Shown: positions 43,582 through 53,066 of the stretch, one piece after another
Position numbering within the stretch: position 1 is the stretch's first letter
Layout of the letters: every line of letters starts with the position of its first letter
Origin: Ferrimonas pelagia
GTDB taxonomy: Bacteria; Pseudomonadota; Gammaproteobacteria; Enterobacterales; Shewanellaceae
NCBI RefSeq assembly: GCF_039543565.1
Contig: NZ_BAABJZ010000105.1
Span: 1 to 64,000 of the forward strand
Direction: 5' to 3'
DNA: 64,000 nucleotides
Program-made: the position numbers and the translations under genes
The notes under the pieces: model-generated
Seen by the model: the letters and a program-made list of their open reading frames with translations, nothing else
Databases searched by the model: none
What the model was told of the DNA's origin: nothing

Positions 43582-44625
43582 TTACTCGTCGGAGAACAGA
43601 TCACCACCGTGCATGTCGATCATCTCCAGCGCCTTGCCGCCGCCACGGGCAACACAGGTCAGTGGATCATCCGCAACAACCACCGGGATCCCGGTCTCTT
43701 CCTGCAGCAGGCGATCCAGATCCTTCACCAGCGCACCACCGCCGGTCAGCACCATGCCGCGCTCGGAGATATCCGATGCCAGCTCTGGTGGGGACTGCTC
43801 CAGCGCGGTCATCACGGCGGAAACGATACCGGACAGCGGCTCTTGCAGCGCTTCCAGGATCTCATTCGAGTTCAGGGTAAAGCTGCGCGGCACACCTTCC
43901 GCCAGGTTGCGGCCGCGGACTTCGATCTCACGCACCTCATCGCCTGGGTAGGCGGAGCCGATCTCGTGCTTGATGCGCTCAGCGGTAGCTTCACCGATCA
44001 GGCTGCCGTAGTTACGGCGCACGTAGTTGATGATGGCGTCATCAAACTTGTCACCACCGACGCGTACCGAGGAGGAGTACACCACACCGTTCAGGGAGAT
44101 GATCGCTACCTCAGTGGTACCGCCACCGATATCAACCACCATAGAGCCGGTCGCTTCCGATACCGGCAAGCCAGCACCGATCGCCGCCGCCATTGGCTCG
44201 TCGATCAGGTACACCTCACGCGCACCCGCACCCATGGCGGACTCACGGATGGCACGGCGCTCAACCTGGGTAGAACCGCAAGGCACACACACCAGCACGC
44301 GCGGGCTCGGACGGAAGACGCCGTTGTTATGCACCGACTTAATAAAATGCTGCAGCATCTTTTCGGTAACGTAGAAGTCCGCGATCACCCCGTCTTTCAT
44401 CGGGCGGATCGCCGTAATATTACCTGGGGTACGACCCAGCATCTGTTTCGCGTCATGACCGACCGCTGCCACACTCTTAGGGCCAGAAGCACGCTCCTGG
44501 CGGATGGCAACCACGGAGGGTTCATTCAACACGATCCCCTGCTCTTTTACATAAATCAGGGTGTTAGCAGTACCCAAATCAATTGAGAGGTCGTTGGAAA
44601 ACAGACCACGAACTTTTTTAAACAT
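43582..44625 (-). CDS. mreB: MreB, actin-like rod-shape protein
   Basis: 347 residues from ATG 44625 (MFKKVRGLFSNDLSIDLGTA), the same length as E. coli; the longer frame to 44682 is rejected. Phosphate and nucleotide motifs 'IDLGTANTLIY', 'VVDIGGGTTEVAIISL' and 'VLTGGGALVKDLDRLL' are intact. It organises side-wall peptidoglycan synthesis. The 170 bases upstream, to mshQ, hold its promoter region; no strong sigma-70 boxes are evident. Confidence 0.97.
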   Translation of the reverse strand: MFKKVRGLFSNDLSIDLGTANTLIYVKEQGIVLNEPSVVAIRQERASGPKSVAAVGHDAKQMLGRTPGNITAIRPMKDGVIADFYVTEKMLQHFIKSVHNNGVFRPSPRVLVCVPCGSTQVERRAIRESAMGAGAREVYLIDEPMAAAIGAGLPVSEATGSMVVDIGGGTTEVAIISLNGVVYSSSVRVGGDKFDDAIINYVRRNYGSLIGEATAERIKHEIGSAYPGDEVREIEVRGRNLAEGVPRSFTLNSNEILEALQEPLSGIVSAVMTALEQSPPELASDISERGMVLTGGGALVKDLDRLLQEETGIPVVVADDPLTCVARGGGKALEMIDMHGGDLFSDE

Positions 44626-44795
44626 GTACCAGACCCGTAAATTGAAACTGAGGGAGAGGGGAAATTGCAGCCACTTTACCAATGCCCCCTGATCCAGACA
44701 AGCCGCATCTGCACTGGCTTGCGGCTCAATGGAGCAAAGCTGGCGCTGGCTCTCATCCTTGGTCGACTTCCACTCAAGCGGATAGCGACGCCAGA

Positions 44796-47700
44796 TCAGC
44801 GCGTTAAGATCTCCCGTCGATAGATCACCTTGTCATGACCACGAAAGCGACCAAATGTGAGCGTAGCTTGGGGATCACATAAAGGATCGGTTGCGCCGCA
44901 ATCGGTTCGGCCCCAATACCAGCGTAACCAGGGCATCGCTTCCAGCGCCTGCTCAGCGTCCACTTCCCCACTATGTCCTAAAGGCGACACAGCAAACTGG
45001 CCGACACCGCCAACCAATGATCCCGCCCCGGTAGCCGCCAGCACAGGGTCCAGCGACAATTGTTCGGCCGCAACAACGGTACAGCTATCCAGCAGATTGC
45101 GGCTGTAATGGCTGCCATTAAAATACTGCGCCTCAACTGGCACGTTGAGTGATTGGGTCTCAGTGCCATAGACGCTGGTGAGCTTGAGCCGACCATCCAA
45201 CAAAGCCGTGCCGGTCACCTCGGCGATCTCATAGCCCAAGCAACTGCGATCGGTCCAGGTGGACTTAACGCAAATACCATCACGATCCGTTAGCCCGCCA
45301 GATGCAAACATCAGTGACAGATCTGCCTCAAATCGAGATGTCGGGGTGGGCTGGCGCGAATACTGCAGCTGCACATCGGCCAATTGCAGCGAGCGCGCAT
45401 CCACATCGGCAATAACCTGGCCCGCGCCATCGCTGGTTTCAGCTACGCTCCCCTGATCATCGCTGTAGCTGCGCGGCAGGCTGGAGTTATCCAACCGCCA
45501 GAAATCACCGATATAGTTGTTGGTGATCCAATTGCCCTGGGCATGGCCCTGTACGGTAAGCGTGGGATCCAGCCCAGCAGCGAACCCCAAAGGCTGTTCT
45601 AAATAGGAAAACTCTCCACAAAATGGCTGCAATAATGGCGCATTGTCCGCGACGCTTAGGTAGGAGGGGGTAAACCGGCCAATGGGATCGGACGAATAAC
45701 CGTCGATCTGCCGTCCAAGATAAGACACCGTGCCGGTGGGCAGCTGCCACTGGAAGATCCCCACCTCACTGACACTCAATCTTTGTTCCACCACACCATT
45801 GTCGGCAGTAGAAAAGGCAAAAGAGGTCGAACCGGTGCTGCTTTCGGTGCCGGGGCTGGGTAGCAGTAGCTTCGGCAGGACCCCAATGCCGCTGTGCTCA
45901 AAGTTGTTGGCTAAAGGATTATCGGAAAACTCGGTGTCATTGTCGCTATCCCAACAAACCGCGCGCATCTCGAGATCAATGTTCTCACCCGCTTGGGCAA
46001 ACGCATCGCAGCTCGCGTCCGCGGCCGTACACGCCCCGGAACGATTGTTGTTGGTTCGGTAAGCTGTAATATGAAAGCCTGCGGGAGCCACCATCAGGTG
46101 AGTTCTGCCGGACAGCTCAATCACCTCGCCTCCCTGCTGCAGAGTGGTCGATGCCGTCACCTCAATTTGACCCGCGTCGCTGTATTCATAGTTCAGCTCT
46201 GCGATGCCATCGGCATCAAATTGCACATCAAGTTGCTGAGATTGACCGTGACGCAACTCCAATCGTTCCAATTCAAATATCGGTTCACCAGCAGGATCCG
46301 CCGGAGCAATGGCGCTCAAGCCAAAGTCCACCGTTCGAGTACTGCCTCCAAGATCAATACATTGATCCGGATTACTGGGGTCCGACTGCACCGCCCGCAC
46401 TGATAAGCTTTCTTGCGGACGCTGGCAAGTCGGCAGCCCCCCCTCCAGCACCAAGCCACTGGAAGCATATTGGATGGCGCACGCACTCTGACTAACTTCG
46501 ATATTATTGACCAAACAGCTCACAAGTCCGCTGGTTTGCGGGTCGATCCAAACCTGAGTGGGCGTTACCGTATTAGAAGACCACAGATCCAACGTAACAC
46601 TACCAGTAAAGGTGACGCTGTCCTCCGCTCCTCCCGCCCAGCCAGAGCTTGGTGTTAACTGCACCGTCACCGGCTCAGTCATTAAGCGGTTACAGCTGCG
46701 ATCTTTACAGGCCAATAAAGTAACCGGCTCACCAAGACACGTTATCCCTTCACCATCGTGTTGGATCTGGAAAAAGTTGGTGGTCGCCGCCGGTTCACCA
46801 ATCACCACAAAGCTGACGGTCTCGTAGACGTGGTTACGCTCATTATCATTGGCTTGATCCTCGTCGATGCCAACGGAAAATCTGTTGGTTTCAACCACAC
46901 AACTTCGGGCCCAGCCACCATTATTGCCCCGCCGCAGGGTTTTATTCATCAGTAGCATTGGCGGCAGTTCAAACTCAAAATCTTCTCCAGTCTCGGGATC
47001 CAATCCATAAGAGCGAAAGTACTCGCACTGCTGACTTAAGCTGCGCGCCCCATTGTCGACGTGGTTTTGGGTGACGCCAGACTGAAACCGCAAGACCTCA
47101 TCATTAATCACCACTTCACCACCGCCAGTCACCGCGATCCAGCCCACGGTTTCCGCCACCGGATTGCTCACAGTCAGTTCGCTGAACTCCAAGGTCATCT
47201 TAGCCCCTGAAACTCCGGCCTCGGTCGGGAAGGTCGTCAAGAAGCTGTTGTTATTGTCCGTCAGCCGCTGAGTTAATACCGCTGGGGTGGTATTAAATGG
47301 CGCCAAATAATTAAAGCTCTCATAGCCAGGGTTACCGCCGGACGTCCGTCGCCCCTGGTACCGGTCGGTCACCACTGTGCCAGCTTGCAAGGTCACCACA
47401 GGGTTGCCTTCAACATCATTAAGCACATGATGGCCCGGGCTGGCGATCAAGTAGGGCACCGAGATCATCGGATTAGGATCGTCAACGTTGTTATTGCGCT
47501 TCGGCGGGATCGCAACCGTCAGCAATGCATGATCGTCGAACACCTCGACCTGAACGCTGCCCGGCCCATTGCTGCTCAAGCTGCCATTAAAGCTCGGTGT
47601 CACCACCACGATCGGCGCAACATCGCCACTATAGCCAGTAAAATTCAATCGGGTCTGACCGGAACTGAGATCGACCTGCCCCACTCGAAAGTAACTGTCA

Positions 47701-49034
47701 CTTGGTGGCTCAGGAGTAACACCACATCGCGCACTTCCATCCAGCTCTGAGCCATTTCCGAACCGGATCTCCCCCCCTGCTGAAAGCGCCCCCAAGACAT
47801 AACTCGACGCGCCCAAATTCACATTTTGCTGCGCATAAACATGCCCCGCCAAAGTCGAACCATTGCCCAAGCCAAGATCTTCATAGATCCAAAGATCCAA
47901 CTGCTCTGGATCGCCACCAACCGCAACACCGGTTGCATTTACAAAACTGGTAGAGCCGAGTGTCATCTGCCTCACAAATAGCTGAACATCACCATTTATC
48001 TGGATACTGGCCTGATGATTAAGCGTGATCTCATCAATCCAATATCGCCCGGCGCCCAAGGCGACGGTGCCATTCAAGTCCAGAATCAGCCGATCAATGT
48101 AATAGGTTCCTGTCCCGACCAGATCGATTTGGGCATCACCAACAGTGATCTCGCCAAAAGAAAAACCATCGGCATCACTCAACGTTAATTGACCCGTTGC
48201 TAGCTGCAGATCCGGCGCATCAACAGCTGGAACTCTGAAAGTTGGCAAGGTCCAGTTCTGTGCTAATTCACCGGAAATTTGACAGCTAACGCCATCGCAA
48301 CGAAACGTATTCCCAAGCCTGATCTGATCTTGCGAGCTATAACCCAAAGCGCCGGAGTCCGTACCCAGCACCTCGCCCTGATCTTCGGAATAAAAACGTG
48401 AGGAAGTCCCGATACCACTAACAGAGGTCGGAAAACGCGCCGTACACTGTTCAAGGAACAATGGGAGCTCCGCCAAAACGCCATTGGTGTCACCCTCTGT
48501 CGATGTACAGTCGAACCATTCCTGTTCATTCACTTCGCCATCAGACATGGCACAAAGATTGGCTTTATTGCCGTTATAACTGACCAAAGTGGTAGAAACA
48601 TTGCCTGTTACATTCCAAACGAACTTCCGAGAATTGTTGTTATTACTGTAATTGACATAGTGAACAACGGAATTGCTGTTATTGATAAGTACCGCGTCCG
48701 TGTTGGTTAGCAACACCTCGCCATGTACCGACTCCAGCGCTACGTCAGAGAGCACCAGCCAGCTATTGGCTGTGTATGTTCCTGAGAATTCGTAAATGTT
48801 CTCAGTCAAATTAGCGCCGTTTCCTGAGACGGTTCGTAACGCCCAGTCTGAGACCGTAATGTCATTAGGAAAATACAACTCGACATAACCCGCATCGGCG
48901 TTTATTTCATTGATCCGAACGGCCAATGCATCCGTAGCACTTGGATTTAAGGTGTCACCAGGCGCCCCAAATAGCGGCATCACATGAAGCATGGCTAGCA
49001 GCAACACGAGCGACTTACAGTAGCCTCTAATCAT
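44796..49034 (-). CDS. mshQ: MshQ, giant secreted protein of the MSHA pilus locus
   Basis: 1412 residues from ATG 49034, which gives a signal peptide (MIRGYCKSLVLLLAMLHVMP...). Residues about 38-145 look like a lamin-tail domain ('INEINADAGYVELYF', 'SDWALRTVSG'). A repetitive beta-rich middle, including a patch of G/N/L turns (about 320-440), follows, and the last 600 residues match the DUF6701 type with 'CWDSDNDTEF' and 'NFEHSG'. It lies at the end of the msh locus and is probably an adhesin or tip protein (inference). Its base composition is clearly more AT-rich than its neighbours. Confidence 0.9.
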   Translation of the reverse strand: MIRGYCKSLVLLLAMLHVMPLFGAPGDTLNPSATDALAVRINEINADAGYVELYFPNDITVSDWALRTVSGNGANLTENIYEFSGTYTANSWLVLSDVALESVHGEVLLTNTDAVLINNSNSVVHYVNYSNNNNSRKFVWNVTGNVSTTLVSYNGNKANLCAMSDGEVNEQEWFDCTSTEGDTNGVLAELPLFLEQCTARFPTSVSGIGTSSRFYSEDQGEVLGTDSGALGYSSQDQIRLGNTFRCDGVSCQISGELAQNWTLPTFRVPAVDAPDLQLATGQLTLSDADGFSFGEITVGDAQIDLVGTGTYYIDRLILDLNGTVALGAGRYWIDEITLNHQASIQINGDVQLFVRQMTLGSTSFVNATGVAVGGDPEQLDLWIYEDLGLGNGSTLAGHVYAQQNVNLGASSYVLGALSAGGEIRFGNGSELDGSARCGVTPEPPSDSYFRVGQVDLSSGQTRLNFTGYSGDVAPIVVVTPSFNGSLSSNGPGSVQVEVFDDHALLTVAIPPKRNNNVDDPNPMISVPYLIASPGHHVLNDVEGNPVVTLQAGTVVTDRYQGRRTSGGNPGYESFNYLAPFNTTPAVLTQRLTDNNNSFLTTFPTEAGVSGAKMTLEFSELTVSNPVAETVGWIAVTGGGEVVINDEVLRFQSGVTQNHVDNGARSLSQQCEYFRSYGLDPETGEDFEFELPPMLLMNKTLRRGNNGGWARSCVVETNRFSVGIDEDQANDNERNHVYETVSFVVIGEPAATTNFFQIQHDGEGITCLGEPVTLLACKDRSCNRLMTEPVTVQLTPSSGWAGGAEDSVTFTGSVTLDLWSSNTVTPTQVWIDPQTSGLVSCLVNNIEVSQSACAIQYASSGLVLEGGLPTCQRPQESLSVRAVQSDPSNPDQCIDLGGSTRTVDFGLSAIAPADPAGEPIFELERLELRHGQSQQLDVQFDADGIAELNYEYSDAGQIEVTASTTLQQGGEVIELSGRTHLMVAPAGFHITAYRTNNNRSGACTAADASCDAFAQAGENIDLEMRAVCWDSDNDTEFSDNPLANNFEHSGIGVLPKLLLPSPGTESSTGSTSFAFSTADNGVVEQRLSVSEVGIFQWQLPTGTVSYLGRQIDGYSSDPIGRFTPSYLSVADNAPLLQPFCGEFSYLEQPLGFAAGLDPTLTVQGHAQGNWITNNYIGDFWRLDNSSLPRSYSDDQGSVAETSDGAGQVIADVDARSLQLADVQLQYSRQPTPTSRFEADLSLMFASGGLTDRDGICVKSTWTDRSCLGYEIAEVTGTALLDGRLKLTSVYGTETQSLNVPVEAQYFNGSHYSRNLLDSCTVVAAEQLSLDPVLAATGAGSLVGGVGQFAVSPLGHSGEVDAEQALEAMPWLRWYWGRTDCGATDPLCDPQATLTFGRFRGHDKVIYRREILTR

Positions 49035-49497
49035 ACGCCAGCACCTCGATAACACGCCGAGCGGCGATGGCCTGTGCCCCACAGGTTGCGTCCGCCTCGA
49101 TGGCGAAGCGATGCTCAGCATCATCATCCGCCGCCGCAGCCCGATAGGTGCACGCCAAGGCCACCGTGCAGCCATAAAAGCCAGTGTGGTTTGCCAACCC
49201 CTCGCCCGGCGCTAGGGCAAGGGCTCCGGCTCGGGTAGAAACGGCATCGCATGCGTCTCTGGCCTCGTCACTGGCCTCGTCACTTCGGTTAAGCACCCGA
49301 GCCAAGCCAAAATCGATACCGGACTGGGCCGCGCTCCAGGCGCGGGTAGCGTTGATCTCCAAGCCCACATTGGTGGTTTCCTGATTGAGCACCCGCAGCA
49401 GCGCCAGACTGAGCAACATCATCACCGTCAGGATAAACACCGCGAGGATCAGCGCCGAGCCGCGCTGACGACGCACCGCGCGGGCATTAAGGTACAT
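49027..49497 (-). CDS. mshP: MshP, MSHA minor pilus protein
   Basis: 156 residues from ATG 49497. A PilX-like N terminus, 'RRQRGSALILAVFILTVMML', is a type IV pilin-like hydrophobic helix with a G|S rather than G|F junction. Three to four cysteines follow. It overlaps mshO by 11 bases and mshQ by 8. Longer frames upstream carry no pilin features. Confidence 0.87.
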   Translation of the reverse strand: MYLNARAVRRQRGSALILAVFILTVMMLLSLALLRVLNQETTNVGLEINATRAWSAAQSGIDFGLARVLNRSDEASDEARDACDAVSTRAGALALAPGEGLANHTGFYGCTVALACTYRAAAADDDAEHRFAIEADATCGAQAIAARRVIEVLAYD

Positions 49498-50323
49498 TTT
49501 CAAGCTGCACCTCCTGAGCAAAGCGCTGATCCAACGTTCCCTGCGCCAACCACCATTGCAGTCGCACCGTATTGTTGCGCTGCTGCCCCGGCGCGGTTTC
49601 GACAAAGGGGCACTGGGGATCGCTCGCGCCGTTAACGGCACAATCGGTCAAACGATTCTGCAGCCCCTGCGCCATCAGCACGCCATCGCGTTGCAAGGTC
49701 CCATCGTTACTGACACACCACGCCACCTCGCCCTTGGACAAGAAATAACGCTGGCCGGTGGAGTAGGCCAAGGCTTCGATGGGACGATCCAGCTCGATCG
49801 CCGCCAGCTCGCCATTGAGCACGACCGAGTCGATGGCAAACTCATGGCGCACATACCCCTCCAGCAGGCTTAGGGTGACGGCCGTGCCCGCGCCATCAAA
49901 GTCAGGGCAGATCTGGTGATTGTTGCTGTCATCGCCATCAAGGCAGAGCTGATCGTTGCTGTCGCCGTCGCAGCAATCCGGCGGATAGGCCAGCAGGGTG
50001 GTCGCGTCACCCGGCAGCGGCGCCGCCAGATAACGTTCGGCCCGCAAAATAGGCAGGAAACGGATGCAACTCTGCGCCGCTGCACCCGGGCTATTGCTGA
50101 TCGTCACTGAGCCGGGCACCGCGTCGCGCAGCTCTCGGCTGAGTCGCTGCGCGCCATAGCGCACCTCGCCCAGATGGCGCTGCCACAGCTGCCCGTCGAC
50201 GTAGATCTGGGTGCCGCGGGTAATAAATCCTGTGACGCCGATGGCCAGCACTGACAACACCAAGATCACCAGCACCAGCTCGACCAGGGTAAAACCCGCG
50301 GCCTGCCACCGCGCGCGCGCCAT
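49487..50323 (-). CDS. mshO: MshO, MSHA minor pilin
   Basis: 278 residues. Prepilin signal 'RWQAAG|FTLVELVLVILVL' with the E5 residue. The long C-terminal part has cysteines in D/N-rich loops ('CCDGDSNDQLCLDGDDSNNH') that look suited to metal binding or disulfides, a feature worth noting. Overlaps mshD as TGATG. Confidence 0.9.
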   Translation of the reverse strand: MARARWQAAGFTLVELVLVILVLSVLAIGVTGFITRGTQIYVDGQLWQRHLGEVRYGAQRLSRELRDAVPGSVTISNSPGAAAQSCIRFLPILRAERYLAAPLPGDATTLLAYPPDCCDGDSNDQLCLDGDDSNNHQICPDFDGAGTAVTLSLLEGYVRHEFAIDSVVLNGELAAIELDRPIEALAYSTGQRYFLSKGEVAWCVSNDGTLQRDGVLMAQGLQNRLTDCAVNGASDPQCPFVETAPGQQRNNTVRLQWWLAQGTLDQRFAQEVQLENVP

Positions 50324-50922
50324 CAGAAGTTGCCCCGCAGCTGGGCAAACGCGAACGACTCGCCATTGGCCGCCTCAACCTCCAGCGTGATCAACTTACC
50401 GGCCCCTAGCCAGCCCGCCGGGGCGCTGCAACCGACGCCGATCCGCAGCCAGAAGCCGGCGTAATCCTCGCCGGGTAACAGCTCGTTCGCTGCCCGGCTA
50501 AAGCCATCGAAACGATCCAGCAGCAGCCAACTGCTGGGATCCACTGGATCCGCCGCTGCCGCCGCACATACCGAAGCGGAGCCACTGCAGCAGGTCAATG
50601 TCGCGATCTCGCCGCCGCCGGGCGGGGTATTGATATCAAGCCGCCGCCCCGCCAACTCCGCCAACACCGCCTGCCCCAACTGTGCCGCTTTGGCCCGCTG
50701 CACGCCGGAGCCGGCCCGCTCTGCCAGCGGAAACAGCAAGGTCGCCAGCAGCACCAAGGCAATGCCCAGCACCACCATGCCAACGACCAATTCGATTAAG
50801 GTAAAGCCACCACGGCGGCCGCATTGTCGAGACAACGACGGCCGGGACTGGGGCAAAAGTATTCGGGGACGGGGGGATAAGAGGGAGAAGGGTGATAACG
50901 CACGAACCCGCTCAGCAGCCAT
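50323..50922 (-). CDS. mshD: MshD, MSHA minor pilin
   Basis: 199 residues from ATG 50922, 9 bases after GAGG and inside the end of mshC. The prepilin site is 'GRRGG|FTLIELVVGMVVLG'. This start implies an unusually long 39-residue leader rich in R, S and P. A TTG at 50835 would give a normal 10-residue leader but has no ribosome site. The mature part has the CC and C pairs of a minor pilin. Confidence 0.85.
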   Translation of the reverse strand: MAAERVRALSPFSLLSPRPRILLPQSRPSLSRQCGRRGGFTLIELVVGMVVLGIALVLLATLLFPLAERAGSGVQRAKAAQLGQAVLAELAGRRLDINTPPGGGEIATLTCCSGSASVCAAAAADPVDPSSWLLLDRFDGFSRAANELLPGEDYAGFWLRIGVGCSAPAGWLGAGKLITLEVEAANGESFAFAQLRGNF

Positions 50923-51331
50923 GGACATAACCCTCGGAGCCAATGCAGATCGCCAGGCTGCTCTGGCCCAGCAACTGCAACTGACACCCACCAGAGCAGG
51001 CCGACACCGGCCGGCCGCGCTCATCCAGCTCTAGGGCAAAATTTCTATTGCCAGCCAGGGTTAGGCTCACGCCGTCCAGTTCATAGGCCGCCTGACTCGC
51101 GCAATCGCCCTGCAAACCAAACTCGGCAGCATCAGCCTGAAAGCGACAATCCTGCCCAGCCAGACGAAACTGCTGCAACGCCCGCAGCTCCGCCAGCAGC
51201 GCATCACGGGTCACCTCGGTTTGAAAGGCCGACGGGCCGATAAACTTGGGCGCGGCGTAAAGGGCAAGGATTGCCACCAATAACAGGGTGACCACCAGCT
51301 CGATCAAGGTGAAGCCTCGTGGCTCCGACAT
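50912..51331 (-). CDS. mshC: MshC, MSHA minor pilin
   Basis: 139 residues from ATG 51331. Short six-residue leader MSEPRG|FTLIELVVTLLLV, E5 present. Four to five cysteines, including two near the C terminus ('CSGGCQLQL'). The gene ends inside mshD. It follows mshA by 20 bases. Confidence 0.9.
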   Translation of the reverse strand: MSEPRGFTLIELVVTLLLVAILALYAAPKFIGPSAFQTEVTRDALLAELRALQQFRLAGQDCRFQADAAEFGLQGDCASQAAYELDGVSLTLAGNRNFALELDERGRPVSACSGGCQLQLLGQSSLAICIGSEGYVHGC

Positions 51332-51350
51332 CACTACGGCAAGGCGCTAA

Positions 51351-51860
51351 TTAACAACCACCGTCTGCAACATTATAACTCGGCTTAGATGAGCTAGTTG
51401 CTTGGCTATACTCAAGCCAGCATATTTTGCCGTTGTCGACACTTGCTTTGTATCCTGTTGGGAAAACCACTACATCAACATCTGAAGGGAATACCATATC
51501 ACCGTCTTCCCCGCCTGATTCTATTACAGTGAAGTCCTCATCAACGACATCCAACACAGCAGCAACAGAAGCCGCATCGCCCGCCACATATCCAAACACT
51601 ACATTGGCACCTTCAATTGCCTCACACCCTTCAGTTGCAGCCCCATCGACACAATCAACGCCTTCAAAACCACCAATTGCCGCTTTTGAGTAAACCAGCG
51701 AGTTAGCCCCTTGCAAGGCGGCCTTCGCCCCTTGCAAAGTCGAGGCACGTGCATCGCCCTGCAGGTTAATAAACTTCGGCGCTGCCACTACCGCCAAAAT
51801 GCCCAGGATGATAATCACCACCACCAACTCAATTAAGGTAAAGCCTTGTTGTTTGTTCAT
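51351..51860 (-). CDS. mshA: MshA, major MSHA pilin
   Basis: 169 residues from ATG 51860, 8 bases after AAGGA. Leader MNKQQG|FTLIELVVVIIILG with E5. The mature protein has an alpha1 helix then a variable, acidic C-terminal part with two cysteine pairs ('GVDCVDGAATEGCEAI', final 'ADGGC'). It is more AT-rich than flanking genes, as often seen for a surface-exposed, fast-changing pilin. It forms the fibre used for attachment. Confidence 0.93.
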   Translation of the reverse strand: MNKQQGFTLIELVVVIIILGILAVVAAPKFINLQGDARASTLQGAKAALQGANSLVYSKAAIGGFEGVDCVDGAATEGCEAIEGANVVFGYVAGDAASVAAVLDVVDEDFTVIESGGEDGDMVFPSDVDVVVFPTGYKASVDNGKICWLEYSQATSSSKPSYNVADGGC

Positions 51861-51908
51861 ACTGTCCATCCTTGTCTCTTGCACTTGTGTTTTAAACTAC
51901 GAAATAAA

Positions 51909-52526
51909 TCAGTTATTAAAGCTGACCACCTGGCCGGTGCCAGCGTTATAAATAAAGCCTTTTCCATCCGTATCCGGGTTAGGGTTCGCCGGGGCCGGAA
52001 TGCCGGTGTTGTCATTCAGGGTAAGCGTGCTCACTAGGGTATAGACGCAGCGACTCAGGCCGGTGACGGTACCGCCATCCGGTGTCACCGCACTGCCACC
52101 ACCGCCGCGCACCGTAACGTAATAGCGCGCCTGACGGGCATCAAAGCCCTGCTCTACCGCAGCTGGGGGGCTCTGTAAGATAGTATTGAAAGCGTCGAGG
52201 CAAGCAGCCGTAGTCATCGCATCCGCATCGTCACCGCCGGAGGGGTAACCAAACTGGTTGACGGTCACCTCGGTGCCGGACATCAGGATCTCACCATCAT
52301 CGGGCCGATTATCCACCTCCCACTGCGCCCGGGCGATCCCCACTGCCGAGGCAAAGCCACCGCCAACCCCTTCACTCGACGCCCGCTCCGCTTCGTCGGT
52401 GAGGTTGATAAAGCGCGGCAGCGCCACCGCTGCCAAAATGCCGACGATCACCACCACGATCACCATCTCGACAAAGGTAAAGCCCGCTTGTCGTTGTCCC
52501 AGCCGCTGTTGCATCGTCTGTTGCAT
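51909..52526 (-). CDS. mshB: MshB, MSHA minor pilin
   Basis: 205 residues; the ATG has a strong AAGGAG 6 bases upstream. Leader of 15 residues ending QAG|FTFVEMVIVVVIVG, with E5. It resembles MshA in the first 50 residues ('ALPRFINLTDEAERASS'), suggesting duplication. It lies 48 bases before mshA, and the region 52527-52631 before it may hold a promoter for the pilin genes. Confidence 0.92.
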   Translation of the reverse strand: MQQTMQQRLGQRQAGFTFVEMVIVVVIVGILAAVALPRFINLTDEAERASSEGVGGGFASAVGIARAQWEVDNRPDDGEILMSGTEVTVNQFGYPSGGDDADAMTTAACLDAFNTILQSPPAAVEQGFDARQARYYVTVRGGGGSAVTPDGGTVTGLSRCVYTLVSTLTLNDNTGIPAPANPNPDTDGKGFIYNAGTGQVVSFNN

Positions 52527-52631
52527 TCGCTACTCCTTGTTCAACACAGTCCACTTAAAACAAGTTAGTTCAACGTACCGCATAAGTTGCGGGAATGTTT
52601 AGATTTTGCCGTTAATTTTCCATCGGATCCA

Positions 52632-53066
52632 CTAAAGATTTGTTATCACCGAACCTGTGGCTGGGTAATAGGTCAAGATCCCGCCCCCTTGCAGTCCATA
52701 TTCACAATGCAGCCCCTCAACAAAGCGCGGCGGCGTCGGCGCCAACAGCGCCAGACTTTCCGGCCCCAGCAACTGTCGCCACAAACGCAAACATCCTCCG
52801 GTCGGCTGCGGCCAACCAAGGGCATTCGACTCGAGTCCCAGCTCCTCACGTCTTGCTGCTGGCGCCGAAGCCGAAGTCTGCCGCAACATCCACCGCGCAT
52901 GGGCATTGTTAATGGCCTGACGAAACTGGACGCCAACCAGACTGGGGCTCAGCAAAGCGCGCTCCTTAGGCCAGGTGCCCTGCCCCAGCAGGATCACCAA
53001 CAACAGCAAAAACAGCGCCAGACTCAACCAGAGCTCCAGCCGCGCCTGTCCTTGCGGCAAAGCCAT
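52632..53066 (-). CDS. mshF: MshF, MSHA biogenesis protein
   Basis: 144 residues from ATG 53066, overlapping the mshG stop (TGATG). One N-terminal membrane helix ('LWLSLALFLLLLVILLGQ') and a periplasmic part with two cysteines ('GGCLRLW', 'GLHCEYGL'). Little-known member of the locus; identified by position between mshG and mshB together with its layout. Confidence 0.82.
   Translation of the reverse strand: MALPQGQARLELWLSLALFLLLLVILLGQGTWPKERALLSPSLVGVQFRQAINNAHARWMLRQTSASAPAARREELGLESNALGWPQPTGGCLRLWRQLLGPESLALLAPTPPRFVEGLHCEYGLQGGGILTYYPATGSVITNL

Noticed and set aside
44701..44726. Hairpin AGCCGCA...TGCGGCT between mshQ and mreB
   Set aside because: No T-run follows on the minus strand and the loop is 12 bases; not convincing as a terminator.
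52527..52631. Sigma-54 promoter upstream of mshB
   Set aside because: I looked for GG-N10-GC with flanking TGG/TTGC on the minus strand and found no acceptable match.
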